Below, piece by piece: positions 1 through 11,429 of a stretch of DNA of 64,000 nt (positions are counted from its first letter, which is position 1; each line of letters starts with the position of its first letter). A program made the position numbers and the translations under genes. The DNA is taken from positions 1,054,001 through 1,118,000 of the forward strand of contig JBCAML010000014.1 of NCBI GenBank assembly GCA_038503075.1. The letters run 5' to 3'. The notes beneath the pieces were generated by a model, which ran no database searches, was not told where the DNA came from, and saw only the letters and a list, made by a program, of their open reading frames with translations. The stretch is from Gyromitra esculenta (taxonomy: Eukaryota > Ascomycota > Pezizomycetes > Pezizales > Discinaceae).

Positions 1-399
1 GGCTCTTCGGAATGCCGTTTCAGAGACGAGGAGGCCGTCGGGGCCATAGCAAAAGGCGGGGTGGGCGTTGAGGCAATGGCTGTTGATCGATGCAGGATGT
101 CGTTGGCAGACGCACCAGGCTGGACACGGGCAGATGGACGTCGAAAGCTAGGTGCCAAGCCATCAGTACAGATGCGCCAAGCAACCATCTCCAAACATTA
201 CCCACACCAATAGATCTATACATATTCTGGAGCCCAGATGCCTATTGTGCAGCATTCAAACATAACTACAAAGCAGATAAAAATAAATTCTTTAATCGCG
301 TTCCTTATTACAGCCAACCGCTCTTTACCAATCATTCTTGCAGTTTTCCCCCCATCAATGCATGCATGTGTAGCTATCCCACAGTCCTATCCCTTCCGT

Positions 400-2764
400 C
401 TAGCCCTCCTCACCAAGTCTCTTCAGCTCGCCATCCGCAAACTTCTCCGCATTTATCAATTCCGTACTGCCATAAACCACCTTGCGTCTAGCCACTGCAG
501 AATTACCAGCAGCACTCGCGTTGTTCCTCCTACTCCACTCTTGCAAATTCCCATACTCTTCCATATTCCCACCTCCAACCGTAAATACAACGGCCTCTGT
601 GAACCCCTGACGGCGCTGTCCAAATGTTGGTCCACCCGCAATAGGTTTCCCATCTGGGCCTAATCTTGCGGCTCCAGCCGGAGCCCCAGTAGTGCCACGA
701 GCGGTGGAGGAACGAGGGTCAAAATAGAGGTAATTCTCTGTTTTTGCTAGTGCCGAGGTGGACGAAGAAGTGGGGTCCATCAGGGACTCAACGACTTTAG
801 TTATGGTGAGATCTTTGTTGACAGGGAGGAAGTTTTTAACTCCGGATATCAAATTTTCAAACCCACCACCAAGGCCTCCCTCCTTCAAGCGATCTGTTAA
901 CTGTACGGAATGTAAGTATAGCTCACAATACTAGCAGCAAATTCAAGAGATAGAAAACGGGTACGTAGGAAAGTCGGAATTGCATACCCTATTACCGATG
1001 GAACTAAACCCTTTGAAAAGATCACCGCCTGTGGTTTGTGCAACTGGCTGCGAGGGAGCCGAGGCCATCATAGTCATTTTCGTGATCTCACGAACCCTAA
1101 TATCACTGTAAGTGTCACATTCGGAGAAACGCCTAGTGATGCTGAATACATACTTCTTGACATATGCCAACGACGCTAGATCACAACCAGCATTCCCCAA
1201 AGCAGCTTCATATTCGGCCATGTCGCCTCTGCTAACAACGGTCTCCGTACTTAGATACCAGATAATGAACATCCGCATCTTGTCTACAGGGTTTTTTCTC
1301 TCCGGATCATTGATAACTTCCAGTAGCTGGGGTTTGGTCTGCTTAGTGATATTTTCCTCAATCTGGAAGAAATTATCAAGTTGACGCTCTTTAATTCCTT
1401 TGAGAAGTGCGTGAGCGATATTCATGTGCATGTCTAACGTAGCTTTTCTGTCACGTAGTTCTGGTAATTGTGTGATGGCTGCTTTTAGATGTTGTGCTGA
1501 AGAACCGACATCACTATTCAGAGTCTTGTTAGCAAAGACATATAAATAATGCAAATAATAAATTGTGGGTGAAACGTACTTTTGCAGATCATCCAGTGAA
1601 CTTGCACCAGTCTTCCTTGTAATCTCAGCAACGTCCTCTTTGTATTTCGTTAATTCCGTGTCAATATCCTCAGCAACCTGCGGAAATGGAACGCCAGCAT
1701 TTCTAGCCCAGAAGAAATCATTGGAGTTTAGGTCATAGCTCTTCCTGCCCACTTTCCCATCATCGTCAACCGTCTCTACGGTAATCCGGTTCAAACGCAT
1801 GTTCAAAACATCATGCACAAGGGATTGATATGTCCACGAGTGTGATAACATAGGAATAAGATCGACATTACGATCAAGAATGATCAAGATTGGACGGGCT
1901 GCTGGGGCCGTAGCAGAACCCGCGCGGGTTGAGAACAAATTATTGTCCCGAGAATTGAGAACATGATCACGGAGCTTGCGATCGAGTTTCTGGGCTATTA
2001 TTTCCGCGGCGTTACCTTTGGGACATCGGATTATAGGGATAGTTCCCATGGTAACAGCTACGGAAAATAGACCCCCGACAACTTTATCAATTGTTTGTTC
2101 GATGGTTGTATCTGCTGCTTGGGCGGAATTCAAGGTGTAGTACACATCCTTCAGATTTAAGCTGAACAAGTCCGGCTCGGAGACCACAAAGTTTAGGTAC
2201 TGATCGTAAACTTGTGCGATCTTCTCGGAGGTGTTATTCTGAGCAGTTGACGCTGCAAAATCTTCGAGTAGAGCTCGGGGCACTGAAGAAAGAAAGTTGA
2301 CATATGCCATATCATACAAATTCTTCTGGAGATCTGCAGAAATTGCACTGATATTCTCGGCGGTCGGCTCGACAAGGTAGACAACTGGCACATCGGGAAT
2401 AGGATGGCGCGGTGTATGCAGGTTGAGATGAATTGTGACTCCAAAGTTCCGGAGGTCCTGCACCCGAAGAACAGACGAGATGACGTCGCGGCCAAGGTTA
2501 TCAAAAACGAGAACTTTCCATATGGGTTCCCCTTCGTCGTTTAGGATTGGAGTGGATGACGGGATGAGGCCATTCACTTCGGACTCGTGCTTTGCTTGGT
2601 CGTGGTTCAGGTTGAGGATCTTTTCGATAGAGGCTATAAGGAGAAACACATGTTCCAATTAGCAGGATTGAGAGGGAGCATGAAGCTAAGCTAGTACTAC
2701 TGCTGGCTGGAAGTACACACCTACCAACTTGACGATCTCGCAAAGTTTGGCGCAGGGTAGCCAT
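400..2764 (-). CDS. SLY1: Sly1, Sec1/Munc18-family SNARE regulator
   Basis: Sec1/Munc18 protein that binds the syntaxin Sed5/Ufe1 class and promotes SNARE assembly in ER-Golgi transport, on the cytosolic face. Three exons: 2764-2725, 2633-988 and 900-400, total 728 residues (yeast Sly1 is 666). Exon 1 encodes 13 codons and joins at ...RDRQV/ASIEKIL. The conserved Sly1 N-terminal block follows (WKVLVFDNLGRDVISSVLRV), then ILDRNVDLIPMLSH in the middle and a C-terminal block ending in GGNMEEYGNLQEW. Introns run gtaggt...tatag and gtatgc...acag. The ATG at 2764 fits the family N-terminus. An 87-codon ORF (2984-2721) overlaps this start out of frame. PRE3 is divergent, 364 bp away. Identity is clear; exact 5' end is inferred. 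Confidence 0.95.
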
Positions 2765-3128
2765 ATTGAATATTATAGATAGCTCTTCCCAGTCCCTTGG
2801 AGAGATTTCTGAAGCGATTAAGCCGGTGTACTAATTGTAGTTGAATGTTTTGGAGAGCAGCGAGGTGGACGTTAAGGATCGGTTCAGGATCAGGTTCGCG
2901 AGGACAATCGAAAGAGCCACCTTCCATGCAATGCGTAGCTAAGGCCAGATTATCAAGATAAGATCTTAGCCCCTCCATATCCACATCCGGGTAACGCTCC
3001 GTACGGTGGTGCCCGCAATTGCTAATAACCTCACCCCCGAGCTGCCGTATTCACGTCCCCAAACCAGCCGTTGTATCTATCCATCCCCCAATACCCCTTA
3101 GAAGCTTCACATTTACACAAAATCCATC

Positions 3129-4159
3129 ATGAATACACGACACACTGGTAATCTTAGCGTTGGTAAGTCAAAATCATCTTCCAGTGACGGAACTGATGCT
3201 AACCGGGCAGCTAGACGGCATCCATGTCGACATGGAACATCTAAAGAAGGGGGAGGTAAAGTGAGTTTCCATCTATTATTTAATTTTTTTATGAAGAACA
3301 CATAACTAATCCTTTTTTTGCAGTTTGGGGACTTCTATGTAAGTATCGGGATTGACGCTTAATCTGTCCACACTCTCAAGCTCTAAGCTAATCGATACCT
3401 ATAGTATGGCGGCGATCTTTGATGGCGGTGTTGTCCTTGGTATTAGGCCTTTGTATCCTTTATCTGTCTGTGGGTGAGCAAGATGGGTTAATGGGAATTG
3501 TACGATCATAGGTGCCGATTCTCGGACGACTACCGGATCCTACATTGCCAACCGAGTGACAGACAAGCTCACCCAGGTTCACGATACTATCTGGTGTTGT
3601 CGGTCTGGTTCTGCTGCCGATACTCAGGCTATTGCAGACATTGTCCACTACTATCTACAGATGTACAAGTACGTTTTGTGTTCCTTTGTCTTGTCCACCA
3701 GACCTCACAATTCAATGGTGATGGGAATTGCTTGAGTCTAACATCTCTATCCCTAGCGTTCAAAATGCCGAACCCCCAGCCACCCAGATCGCTGCCGCCC
3801 TTTTTCAAGAGCTCTGCTACTCCAACAAAGACCAACTGAGCGCCGGTATTATCATTGCCGGTTACGACAAACGTCACGGTGGTGAGGTGTATTCTATCCC
3901 TCTTGGAGGCTCGCTTCATAAGCAACGCTACGCCATTGGTGGTTCTGGTTCCACTTACATCTACGGTTACTGCGATGCCAACTGGAAAGAGAATTTTACT
4001 GAGGCCGAATGCATTAATTTTGTGAAGGGGGCATTATCAGAGGCTGTCAAGTGGGACGGAAGCTCTGGAGGAGTTATTAGGATGGTTGTTCTCACAGATA
4101 GAGGCGCGGAAAGGAAGATCTTCTTCCCTGATGAAGATTATAAAGGCGACGGTAAATAG
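3129..4159 (+). CDS. PRE3: 20S proteasome subunit beta-1 (caspase-like)
   Basis: Catalytic beta-1 subunit of the 20S proteasome, cleaving after acidic residues. Six exons: 3129-3162, 3215-3260, 3324-3338, 3405-3439, 3512-3668 and 3757-4159, giving 229 residues. The spliced protein reads ...[20 protein letters not shown] and then [19 protein letters not shown], which is the yeast Pre3 pattern. The propeptide would be cut before Thr in LG/TSIM to expose the N-terminal nucleophile; Asp and Lys of the catalytic triad fall in FDGG and TDKL. The C-terminal half contains AGSGST-like and [15 protein letters not shown] motifs. Exon 3 is only 15 nt and exon 1 only 34 nt. The second acceptor must be ctag/AC at 3215 to keep frame. 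Confident identification. Confidence 0.96.
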
Positions 4160-5127
4160 GTTGCTGGAATCGAAACACTTTGCAGGAAAATTATCCTAGC
4201 CTTGTTGTAGACATATCTTGCTCATCATAATAACTCTGGAAGAATTATTTCTGTCCGTCTGAAAGACCTACCCTATTGTCTAATTTTATTTGGGTTTTGG
4301 TGCAAACATTTTTTTCGAATCTTTGGCACTGTACTAGGGTTTCGGCCAAGAAAACCAACAGTTACTAAAAGCGGCATCTGGGCGATATCAGCACCGAGGT
4401 TCCGGGATAAAGTGTAGGTGTCAGTGACTATATTCCCACGTTTTTCTTTCGATTCTGCCGCCAGAGACAAGCCAAGCCAGTCTAGGCCTGCAGGGACATA
4501 TCGGAATTTAATAATGTCATTGATGAAATTGACCACAATTTTACTTTTTTTAATGCCATGCCTTAATACTCACTACCCTTAATAATAGTGGGAAAGCTAC
4601 TGCACAAGCCTTTTTATGTTCTTCTGAGTTGTTGAAGGTTAATCTAGAGTATTTGGCATAGGAATAAGTTCAAGCGATCGCAATGCGTAGTCTATTAATC
4701 TCACTACCGTATGGTACGTTCAAAGATAAATATTACAACAGAAAGTCAACATGTTGCCGGAGACGACGTTGAAAAGCACGTGATGGGTAGGAGCACATGG
4801 GGTGACGATCCAAGCCTAGTTCAAAATCGTAGCTACTAGTCAACGACGCAACAGGAAATCAGATTTCTGTAGTTCAGAGCTCATCTCCCGGGAAATATCA
4901 GGTATGCGAGTTATGTGTTATCATAGCTCTGAAGGGACATATCGCGCTGGGCGAGTTGGGAAGATTTCAATAGTATCACAGAAATTTTTGAGCCCGATCA
5001 TTACCAGATAAGAGTGAATCATTAAGTTTCAGCAATTTGATTATCAAAGCTAGCCAGTGTTCCGTCATTACAATTTGTTAATTTCACCATGATGCTCCAG
5101 CCATATTAGACGTGACCTCTCTCGCTC
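4160..5127. other. intergenic, no supported gene
   Basis: AT-rich spacer between the 3' ends of PRE3 and the gene at 5128-5868. It holds an 87-codon ORF on the minus strand (4536-4273, listed separately) and nothing else I can support. Confidence 0.6.
4273..4536 (-). CDS. possible small orphan ORF (87 aa)
   Basis: Single ORF of 87 codons with a protein-like composition: an internal stretch KFRYVPAGLDWLGLSLAAES followed by a basic C-terminus. I recognise no family. It lies 114 bp beyond PRE3 in convergent orientation, so it could equally be a chance ORF or a decayed gene exon. No promoter signal distinguishes it. Confidence 0.2.
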   Translation of the reverse strand: MVNFINDIIKFRYVPAGLDWLGLSLAAESKEKRGNIVTDTYTLSRNLGADIAQMPLLVTVGFLGRNPSTVPKIRKKCLHQNPNKIRQ

Positions 5128-5868
5128 TCAATCTTCTGGGCTCTCCCTCTCAGCCTTAGAGGCCTGTTTTCTCTCCGGCTGTTTTCTCTCCCACTCTTTG
5201 ATCCACTCCTGTGCCTTCGCCTCAGCCTTTTCATCGTCGAGCCCTTGTCGCTTCGCTTTGGCCCTGAATTTGCTCAGCTTCACCATCTTCCTGACTTTAT
5301 CCTTGTTGTTGACGCGATATTTTGTAGCAGCTTCTCGATGTCGTTCCTTAAAAGGTTTCTTAGGGACGTCTACTTAGTGTTGTCGTTAGCTTTAGCCCAA
5401 ACGGCGTCCATCAAAAGATAAGAAATTTTAACCAGAAGCTGAAGGTAATGATTGGATTGACGTCTCACCGTATCGTGCTTTCCACTCTTGGTAGTGTGCA
5501 CTCAGGTACTCAAAACTCTCTTTGCCGCTCTCGGGAGGATCTTTTTCCTTCTTCCTCTTCTTCTTGCGCTTCGAGTCGAGCTCTTCGCGGCCAACGCCCG
5601 ACGAGATGCTGATTAAGTCGAGCGATGAGTTATACGCGAACTCTTGGAACCGTTCCTTATAGAGGGCGAGATGGCCCCTGATCCCCCTTTCACCCGTGAA
5701 TCGCTTGGTGCATTCGGAGATGGGACACTCGAGTTCTTTCGGCTTGATCTTGGTATCGGGGGACGTCGGCGGCGAGTCTTCTGCTGGCATGGTCTCTGCG
5801 GTTATTCGGCGTGGCCGCATATGTACAGTGGGAATAGTGGGAACGGAAGATGTTGTGCTCTTGATCAT
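5128..5868 (-). CDS. basic protein with incomplete C2H2-like motif, unknown function
   Basis: Not recognised. Two exons, 5868-5469 and 5369-5128, give 213 residues with intron gtgaga...aagtag. Around residues 48-66 there is CPISECTKRFTGERGIRGH, which has the Cys-x4-Cys-x12-His spacing of a C2H2 finger, but the second His is absent (LALYKERF follows). A lysine/arginine block (KRKKKRKKEKD) near residue 100 looks like a nuclear localisation signal. Exon 2 is almost entirely charged and helical (KxxKVRKMVKLSKFRAKAKR, then EWIKEWERKQ). This suggests a nuclear protein, possibly DNA or RNA associated; that is inference. The start at 5868 is the first in-frame ATG after a stop-rich stretch. Confidence 0.6.
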
Positions 5869-6891
5869 TTCTAAGCTCGTCGCGTGCTGCCTGGGCGGCG
5901 GACGTTCCTGTGTGATGCGTTGATCCCAGAAAGGAAAGTTGCACGTGCACTGTAGGAAAGGCTGCCGTTGACTAAGCTTGTTTTTTTTTGTCCCTCAGGA
6001 TGAACCTGGTAGGGACATTAGCTTTATGTTATTTCTCTCTCGCTTCCTGCGAAATTCTATGGCTTGGGTGAGTCTTGTTTGCAGAATCCAGATACGTGTT
6101 TGGGCTGGGGGTTGGGTTCAGTTCAGTTCATCCACTACTTCTGACTGGAAGTCTGACAAACTTCTTGCATAGCAGACCCTGATTGAAAGGGTTCAGCGTC
6201 GAAACTTTGCATAGGCGCACCCTACAGGACGGTAAGGCAGCAACCACAGGCCACCCTGTCACCCCAGCCACCTGGGACGACCTGTCCTATGGTTGACACA
6301 CTTGGCGCCGAGGCCTGGGGAGTACGGGGCGGATGGATCTGGATGGGATCTACGCAGGCTCTTGATCGCGTTTGTCGCCATGGCGGTGGAGCTTCTTCTG
6401 TCTCTTCTGTGCACCAAGAAACCTCCGTACGCCAATCTAGAAGCTGTCCCGATAGAGCTCTAGTCGCGTTAGCGGGGTCTAAGTGCCCAGCTGTTGATGT
6501 CAAAAGAGTAGAGGTGTCAATGATCTACGATACATGACGTGGAATAGCGAGATGGCGCACTTAGGATCACTCAAAATGATGCGAGAGAATGATGCTATTT
6601 AGAACACAACGCTATACTTATTAAGTAGGCATTCAGGGGTCGTAATGTTTGCGCTCAATGACAGAAAATGAAAAGGGATAAGCTCACACGTGACCGTGTC
6701 TAGTGTTACCCGGCCGAATCTTGGATGAAGCTGGTGATTTGTAGATTGCCTAATGCTCTGGCTGGACCTCTCCCCATAGCTCTTTGAAACATCATTTACG
6801 AAAACACCCTCATCGCTGCCTATCACCCCGCAAATATCCGGCCTTTCAGCTGCATTCTCACAGTCGAGGCCAATACCGGCCATAATCCACA
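5869..6891. other. intergenic, shared 5' region
   Basis: About 1 kb between two divergent genes (the 5868 gene and SPT3). ORFs here (for example 6503-6222 minus) have mirror ORFs on the opposite strand and no recognisable domains, so I treat the stretch as non-coding promoter DNA. Confidence 0.5.
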
Positions 6892-7952
6892 ATGTCAGGC
6901 AGCAATGAGAAAGACAAGTTCAAGTATCGCGTTGAGATCCAGCAGGTAGACTGTTTCTATTCTTACACTACGCAAACACGCTAACAACGCAATAGATGAT
7001 GTTCGTCTCTGGGGAAACTGGCGAGCCCAATGCCGAAACAACTGGTATAATTGAGGAGATTGTGCGTGGCCAAGTAATTGAGATGGTTCGTTATATATAG
7101 CTCTTTGCCGAGTTCCATTCAGCTGACAGCCGTCAACAGCTCCTCCAGTGCACAAGCCAAGCTGCCCGCCGCGGCTCGCGCTCAATTTCTACGGACGATC
7201 TCATCTTCCTTATTCGCCACGACAAAGCTAAGGTTTCTCGTCTTCGCACATACCTTTCTTGGAAGGATGTGCGCAAAACAGCCAAGGAGCAAGATCCCAA
7301 TGGCGGTGCTGGCGCGCCAGATCCTGCTGACCTGCTTGATGATGCCGCTGCTGGAATCGCTGGTGGTGGAGGGCCGATGCAAATGAAGCAACGGAAAGCT
7401 AAGATCGGCCTCCCCTGGGAAGTCGCTAGTTATTTCTCCGAGCAAGTACCAGAGCGAGAGGAGGACGAAGATGAGGATGAGGTGGAAGCGAATTTTGCGA
7501 CCTTGCAACGTTTAAAAAACGCCGACGAGCGCACCAGAGGAATGACGAAGGAAGAGTATGTCCATTGGTCCGAATGTCGTCAAGCATCCTTCACGTTCCG
7601 GAAGGGCAAACGTTTTAGGGAATGGGCCGGTTTTGGTACCGTCACAGAGGCCAAGCCTAATGACGATATTGTCGACATATTAGGTTTCCTGACGTTCGAA
7701 ATCGTTCAGACGTTAACCGAGGAGGCTTTAAAGGTCAAGGAAGCAGAAGATCAAGTCCTTATGCAAAGTCGTGAAAAGAGTCGGAAGCGTAAACGGGAGA
7801 AGTTTTTGTTTCATGCTGAGGAAGGGAGGACTGCTGTCGAGGCCAGACACGTTGAGGAGGCTTTCAGAAGACTACAGACTCCTAGACCAAAGATGAAAGC
7901 TATGAGGAACTTTTCTGGAGGAGTCGTTAAATCTAGGTTGACGCTGGTATAA
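6892..7952 (+). CDS. SPT3: SAGA complex subunit Spt3 (TAFII18 histone fold)
   Basis: Nuclear SAGA coactivator subunit that contacts TBP. Three exons, 6892-6945, 6996-7085 and 7140-7952, give 318 residues. The first ~85 residues form the TAF13/TFIID-18-type histone fold: [20 protein letters not shown], then [17 protein letters not shown] and [21 protein letters not shown]. The middle has an acidic run ([11 protein letters not shown]). The C-terminal histone fold contains [20 protein letters not shown] and [19 protein letters not shown]. This layout of two intramolecular histone folds is diagnostic of Spt3. The second intron starts gttcgt, a weak donor, but the junction keeps the family sequence. 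Ends 7952 with TAA. Confidence 0.95.
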
Positions 7953-8729
7953 ATTTATAATGGGCGTCAGAGGAACGGTTTGCTTTTTGGGTGCCTTTTT
8001 TGGGGAGTTTTATGTTATTAGTTGGAGTTCCGGATTGCGGGTTCTCCTCCGCCTGTATGGCACGTTTTGGGCGATTTCTGTATTCTTTCAATCATTATTC
8101 AGTAAATTAATGAGACGCGCTAAGCACCTGATTCTCTATAAGACATGAATTTTGAATTGAATAAAGAAGTGATTGATGTGTACTGAATTTCGGTGAAGTG
8201 ATGGAAAAATACATTCGCTACTTATGGTTTACTCTGAATCTGTGCTGAAGTACCCTATAGGTTTCCTAGAAATAGTCAATTATAACCTAAATGTATTTAC
8301 AATGCAGTAAGATTTGAAAATTACGATTTTGTACGAGGACCTTGGGGAAAAATAGAATATGTGACGGCTTAGTCTCAGTTAGATACATGTAGGTATCCAT
8401 GGGCCAAAGCGAAGCAAAAAAAGGTCTCCTAAGCTGTATCCAGTTGTCCATTCAACCCACAGAACCTCTAACATGCTCTCAAGCCTCGGTTGCATTATGA
8501 GGCACATATACATGTAAATACATATTTATCCCATACTATTATTTCACAAAATGCCCCTCTGCTTAATTTCTGCCCTCCGCTCTCGCTTCTCTTCACACAG
8601 ACGCCCTCTTCATCTTGTTTCCCTTCACATAGTAGAAAAGCTCTGAACTCCTACAATTTTATTTCTCAAATCACATCTTGCTATATGTACTAAATCAATC
8701 GAATTCCTCAAATACCAGCCATCGATAAG
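7953..8729. other. intergenic, AT-rich
   Basis: Spacer between SPT3 and the gene at 8730. No gene seen. It carries two copies of the TACATGTA palindrome (8384 and 8509) and CT-rich tracts (about 8570-8640) of the kind common before fungal transcription starts. Confidence 0.5.
8384..8516. repeat. pair of TACATGTA palindromes
   Basis: Copies at 8384-8391 and 8509-8516, 125 bp apart, upstream of the gene starting at 8730. See the finding on this motif. Confidence 0.6.
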
Positions 8730-9689
8730 ATGGTCTCCGAGAGCGAGAGACCAAACATAGCATCCCAAGGATACATTTGTGACCACTGTAAACTCTACTA
8801 TCTGGCTAATAGCTTTGGCGAAACTACGTGGGGGGGACGCGACAAGACCTGTCAGTTTTGTATCATGAATCAACGACCATATGTGCGAAAGGTACGTGCA
8901 ATCGTCTCAAGACCAGAGATTGAAATATTACTCTGGGACTGGGTTGTGCAAACCAGGCTAACTAAGTGCGTTAGGAAGCCAATACCTCATGGGAAAACGT
9001 TCATATTCAAGCAGCAAATTGCCAACCCGCTTCAGAGTCTACCTCCTATAGGTGTCAGGTTGCTGGGGATATTCCGCAGACTATTACCACTAATGAGAAG
9101 GATGAGCCAGCAAGCGAATATCTACCGAAAGAAATCATACCATTAATAGGTCAACCCTCAATCCACATCTTCATCGGGTAGAAAAAGACCTAAGGGTTCT
9201 AGCCATTATATTAAGGCCCGAAAGGTTGCTCCTAATCAAAATTATGCTAATTATAATGGTACTACAGCCTCGCCACCAAATTCACAGAGCACTTGCGAAC
9301 ATAATTGCAACGAGAATCACTGCCAATCTAGATCTCCGACCTCCGACCCTCCAGAGGTCACCCCTGGTCCTTACTTTGAGATCACCTCTAAAATAGGCCT
9401 TGTTTTATTCCCTGGGGATGCTTTGCGATTTTACGGTGCCTATCCTCCCTCTCTCTCGATTTTTCTTACTATGCTACAAATCCAAGTGGAAGAACTGGAA
9501 GAAGAGGACATTACGAATGTCTACGTGTATATGCGCTTTGGATGGATGCTGGTTTCGGAGGGGACGCATGGAGACGCAGCATGGGCTGTGGTCGTCGATA
9601 ATCTATTTTTCGATTTCGATTATGTGCGAATCTGTGTGAATACTCGCCAGGAAAACGCGTACTATTCAGTTATAAGGTTCATTGGCTAA
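8730..9689 (+). CDS. unknown protein with paired CxxC motifs
   Basis: Not recognised. Three exons, 8730-8891, 8975-9058 and 9150-9689, give 261 residues. Residues 16-40 contain CDHC, then 17 residues, then CQFC: a likely zinc-binding ribbon or RING-like knuckle. The middle is Ser/Pro-rich with a second cysteine/histidine cluster (CEHNCNENHC). The C-terminal ~100 residues look folded (FPGDALRFYGAYPPSLSIF, then MRFGWMLVSEG). The second intron begins gttgct and contains a good ctaat branch site; it restores an open frame that a TAG at 9147 would otherwise end. A simpler alternative is that translation stops in exon 2 and the downstream ORF is separate. It lies between SPT3 and a gene-poor stretch, so context gives no hint. 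Confidence 0.55.
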
Positions 9690-10720
9690 AACTGCATATA
9701 AGCTATTTATCGGGAAGTACCTACTTCATACACTGTGTATATAATCTCTAGAAGTACATATATGATCAGCATATTCTCTGAACCAATTCATGTGTCTTCG
9801 ATAATGTTAAAAAGACATGCACCATTAGTTAGTCATTCAGTATTTTCTCAACAGAAAAGGTCATGAAATATCACTCGTGATGGCGATACAGCTCTTGCTG
9901 GAGGGGCTTCATAATACCGGGCTCTTTGGATGTGGCTCCGGAGAATGCAAATTGGTGAGAAACGCAAACCCAGCAAACGAGCGTGTGGAAGTGCGAGAAG
10001 CGTATGTAGGCCGAGGTGGGGGTGCTGTCAGGCTTTAGAGAGTCAAGTACTCGACTCATTTTACCCCTACAATCAACGGTTCTATGAGTGAGAGTTATAA
10101 GCTAGAAGAGTTTCTAAGTTTATCTAGTGTTAGGAGGGGCTTATCGAGAAAGTAGTTATCTCTATCACCCATTTCAAATAAGCAAAGGTCCGAGCTACCT
10201 TTGTCGGAGAAAATGCGATTTAATATACCCCCCGCTTTTTTAAAAAGAGCCTCCATCCGATTTGTGGACGTACCATGATTCCCCTCTGTATTGATGCTTC
10301 ACCTAATCTGCAAGGGCCCTTGCGGTGTGATCTCGTTGCTTGCAGCGTCTGTATTTTTTGCATGCTTGTTCAGCTGCGAGCTCGGTTCTACTTCCGAGCA
10401 GTTGGAGAACGACTTCACCTCTGCTTTGCGATCCGTAGAAGGCAGATAGACCAAGGGAGATATATGATTTTAGAAACAAGATGGTTAGTTAGATAGGTTC
10501 AGTACGCTGCAGGCTGCGTGGATGAAGATGAACGTAAGATTGATGATGAGGGTGTCTTGCTGGTGAAGGGTGGATTAAAATCCGGAAGGTAGATTAAATC
10601 ATCTTATCTATCGATCGAGAGTAGGTTAAACCTCTGCTTAATTTAAATTCTAATATCATTTATTTATTTATTCCTCATATTCTAAAACATCTCGGACAAA
10701 GGACATTTTCTTTCGATCAT
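9690..10720. other. intergenic, one possible small ORF
   Basis: Mostly without coding signal. A minus-strand 62-codon ORF (10059-9871) follows an acceptor-like ttgattgtag, so it could be a terminal exon, but no upstream exon was found. Nothing else supported. Confidence 0.4.
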
Positions 10721-10724
10721 CTAT

Positions 10725-10932
10725 GTGCCGCGGGGATGGCCGTGTGGTGAAAAGAGTCGACGGGCTCGGAGTAATTGCTGGTAGGAACCGTTGGCGGGCT
10801 ATGGGGTTCAATCCACTAAAGGGAGGTTTTCACACCTATGGGAGCATTGCCATTGATCTAAGATCCGGTAACACGGGGAGTAGGCAATCGCAGTCGGGCT
10901 ATCGGCGCCTTAGCAACGCTGGTTATTTTTTT
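10725..10932 (+). ncRNA. candidate Pol III-transcribed structured RNA or tRNA-derived SINE
   Basis: A GC-balanced island in AT-rich DNA. It has an A-box-like TGGCCGTGTGG (10737-10747) and a B-box-like GGTTCAATCC (10805-10814), and ends in a run of seven T (10926-10932), the Pol III stop. ATTGCC (10846-10851) pairs exactly with GGCAAT (10883-10888), enclosing a hairpin with CCG-GTAA-...-CGG and GGGGAGTAGG. That hairpin resembles SRP RNA helix 8 (tetraloop plus AGCAG-type loop), but the Alu-domain TGTAA signature is missing. I could not fold it as a tRNA: the T-arm does not pair. SRP RNA, another Pol III RNA, or a tRNA-related SINE are all possible. Confidence 0.4.
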
Positions 10933-11429
10933 CTTCTATTCATTATTATCCTCTTTTAATAATGTCCTCATCATCATGAAGCTTTGCCATGTTTCTCTAG
11001 GCTGATATGATACTGTATACGTTAGCATAGCAGGATGACCTTTGTTTTTCTCTGGAGGTAATTCCAAGATCAACATCGCCTAGAAATACCGTTCCCTCCA
11101 AATTCATGATAGTTAACTGCGTATGAACTTGCGACGTGTTGTTATCTCACTGAATGGAGTTGCTAAATTTATTTCCCTTCGCTATTGTGGGGGGAGACGA
11201 TCATCTCTACAGCTAAATTACAGCTTCTTCATAACGTACAGTGATGAAGTAGGAGACCCAACAACGATAATTAGCTTGTCGCATTAAAAATGCATCCTTG
11301 AAATTAAAATTATCTAGCATTAAGAAAAAAAAAAATAGCCAGATAAAAAAAAGCCTACTCTTGATCTCGTGTGCAAGTGGGCGTATATTCTCTTACAAAG
11401 CTTCGACACCGAACAAAAGACCCCTATAG
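10933..11429. other. intergenic, AT-rich
   Basis: No gene seen. Contains poly-A runs near 11325-11355 downstream of the candidate RNA gene. Confidence 0.5.

Noticed and set aside
10730..10820. tRNA gene suggested by A- and B-box-like words
   Set aside because: The T-arm around GGTTCAATCC does not pair and no acceptor stem closes; kept only as a candidate Pol III RNA.
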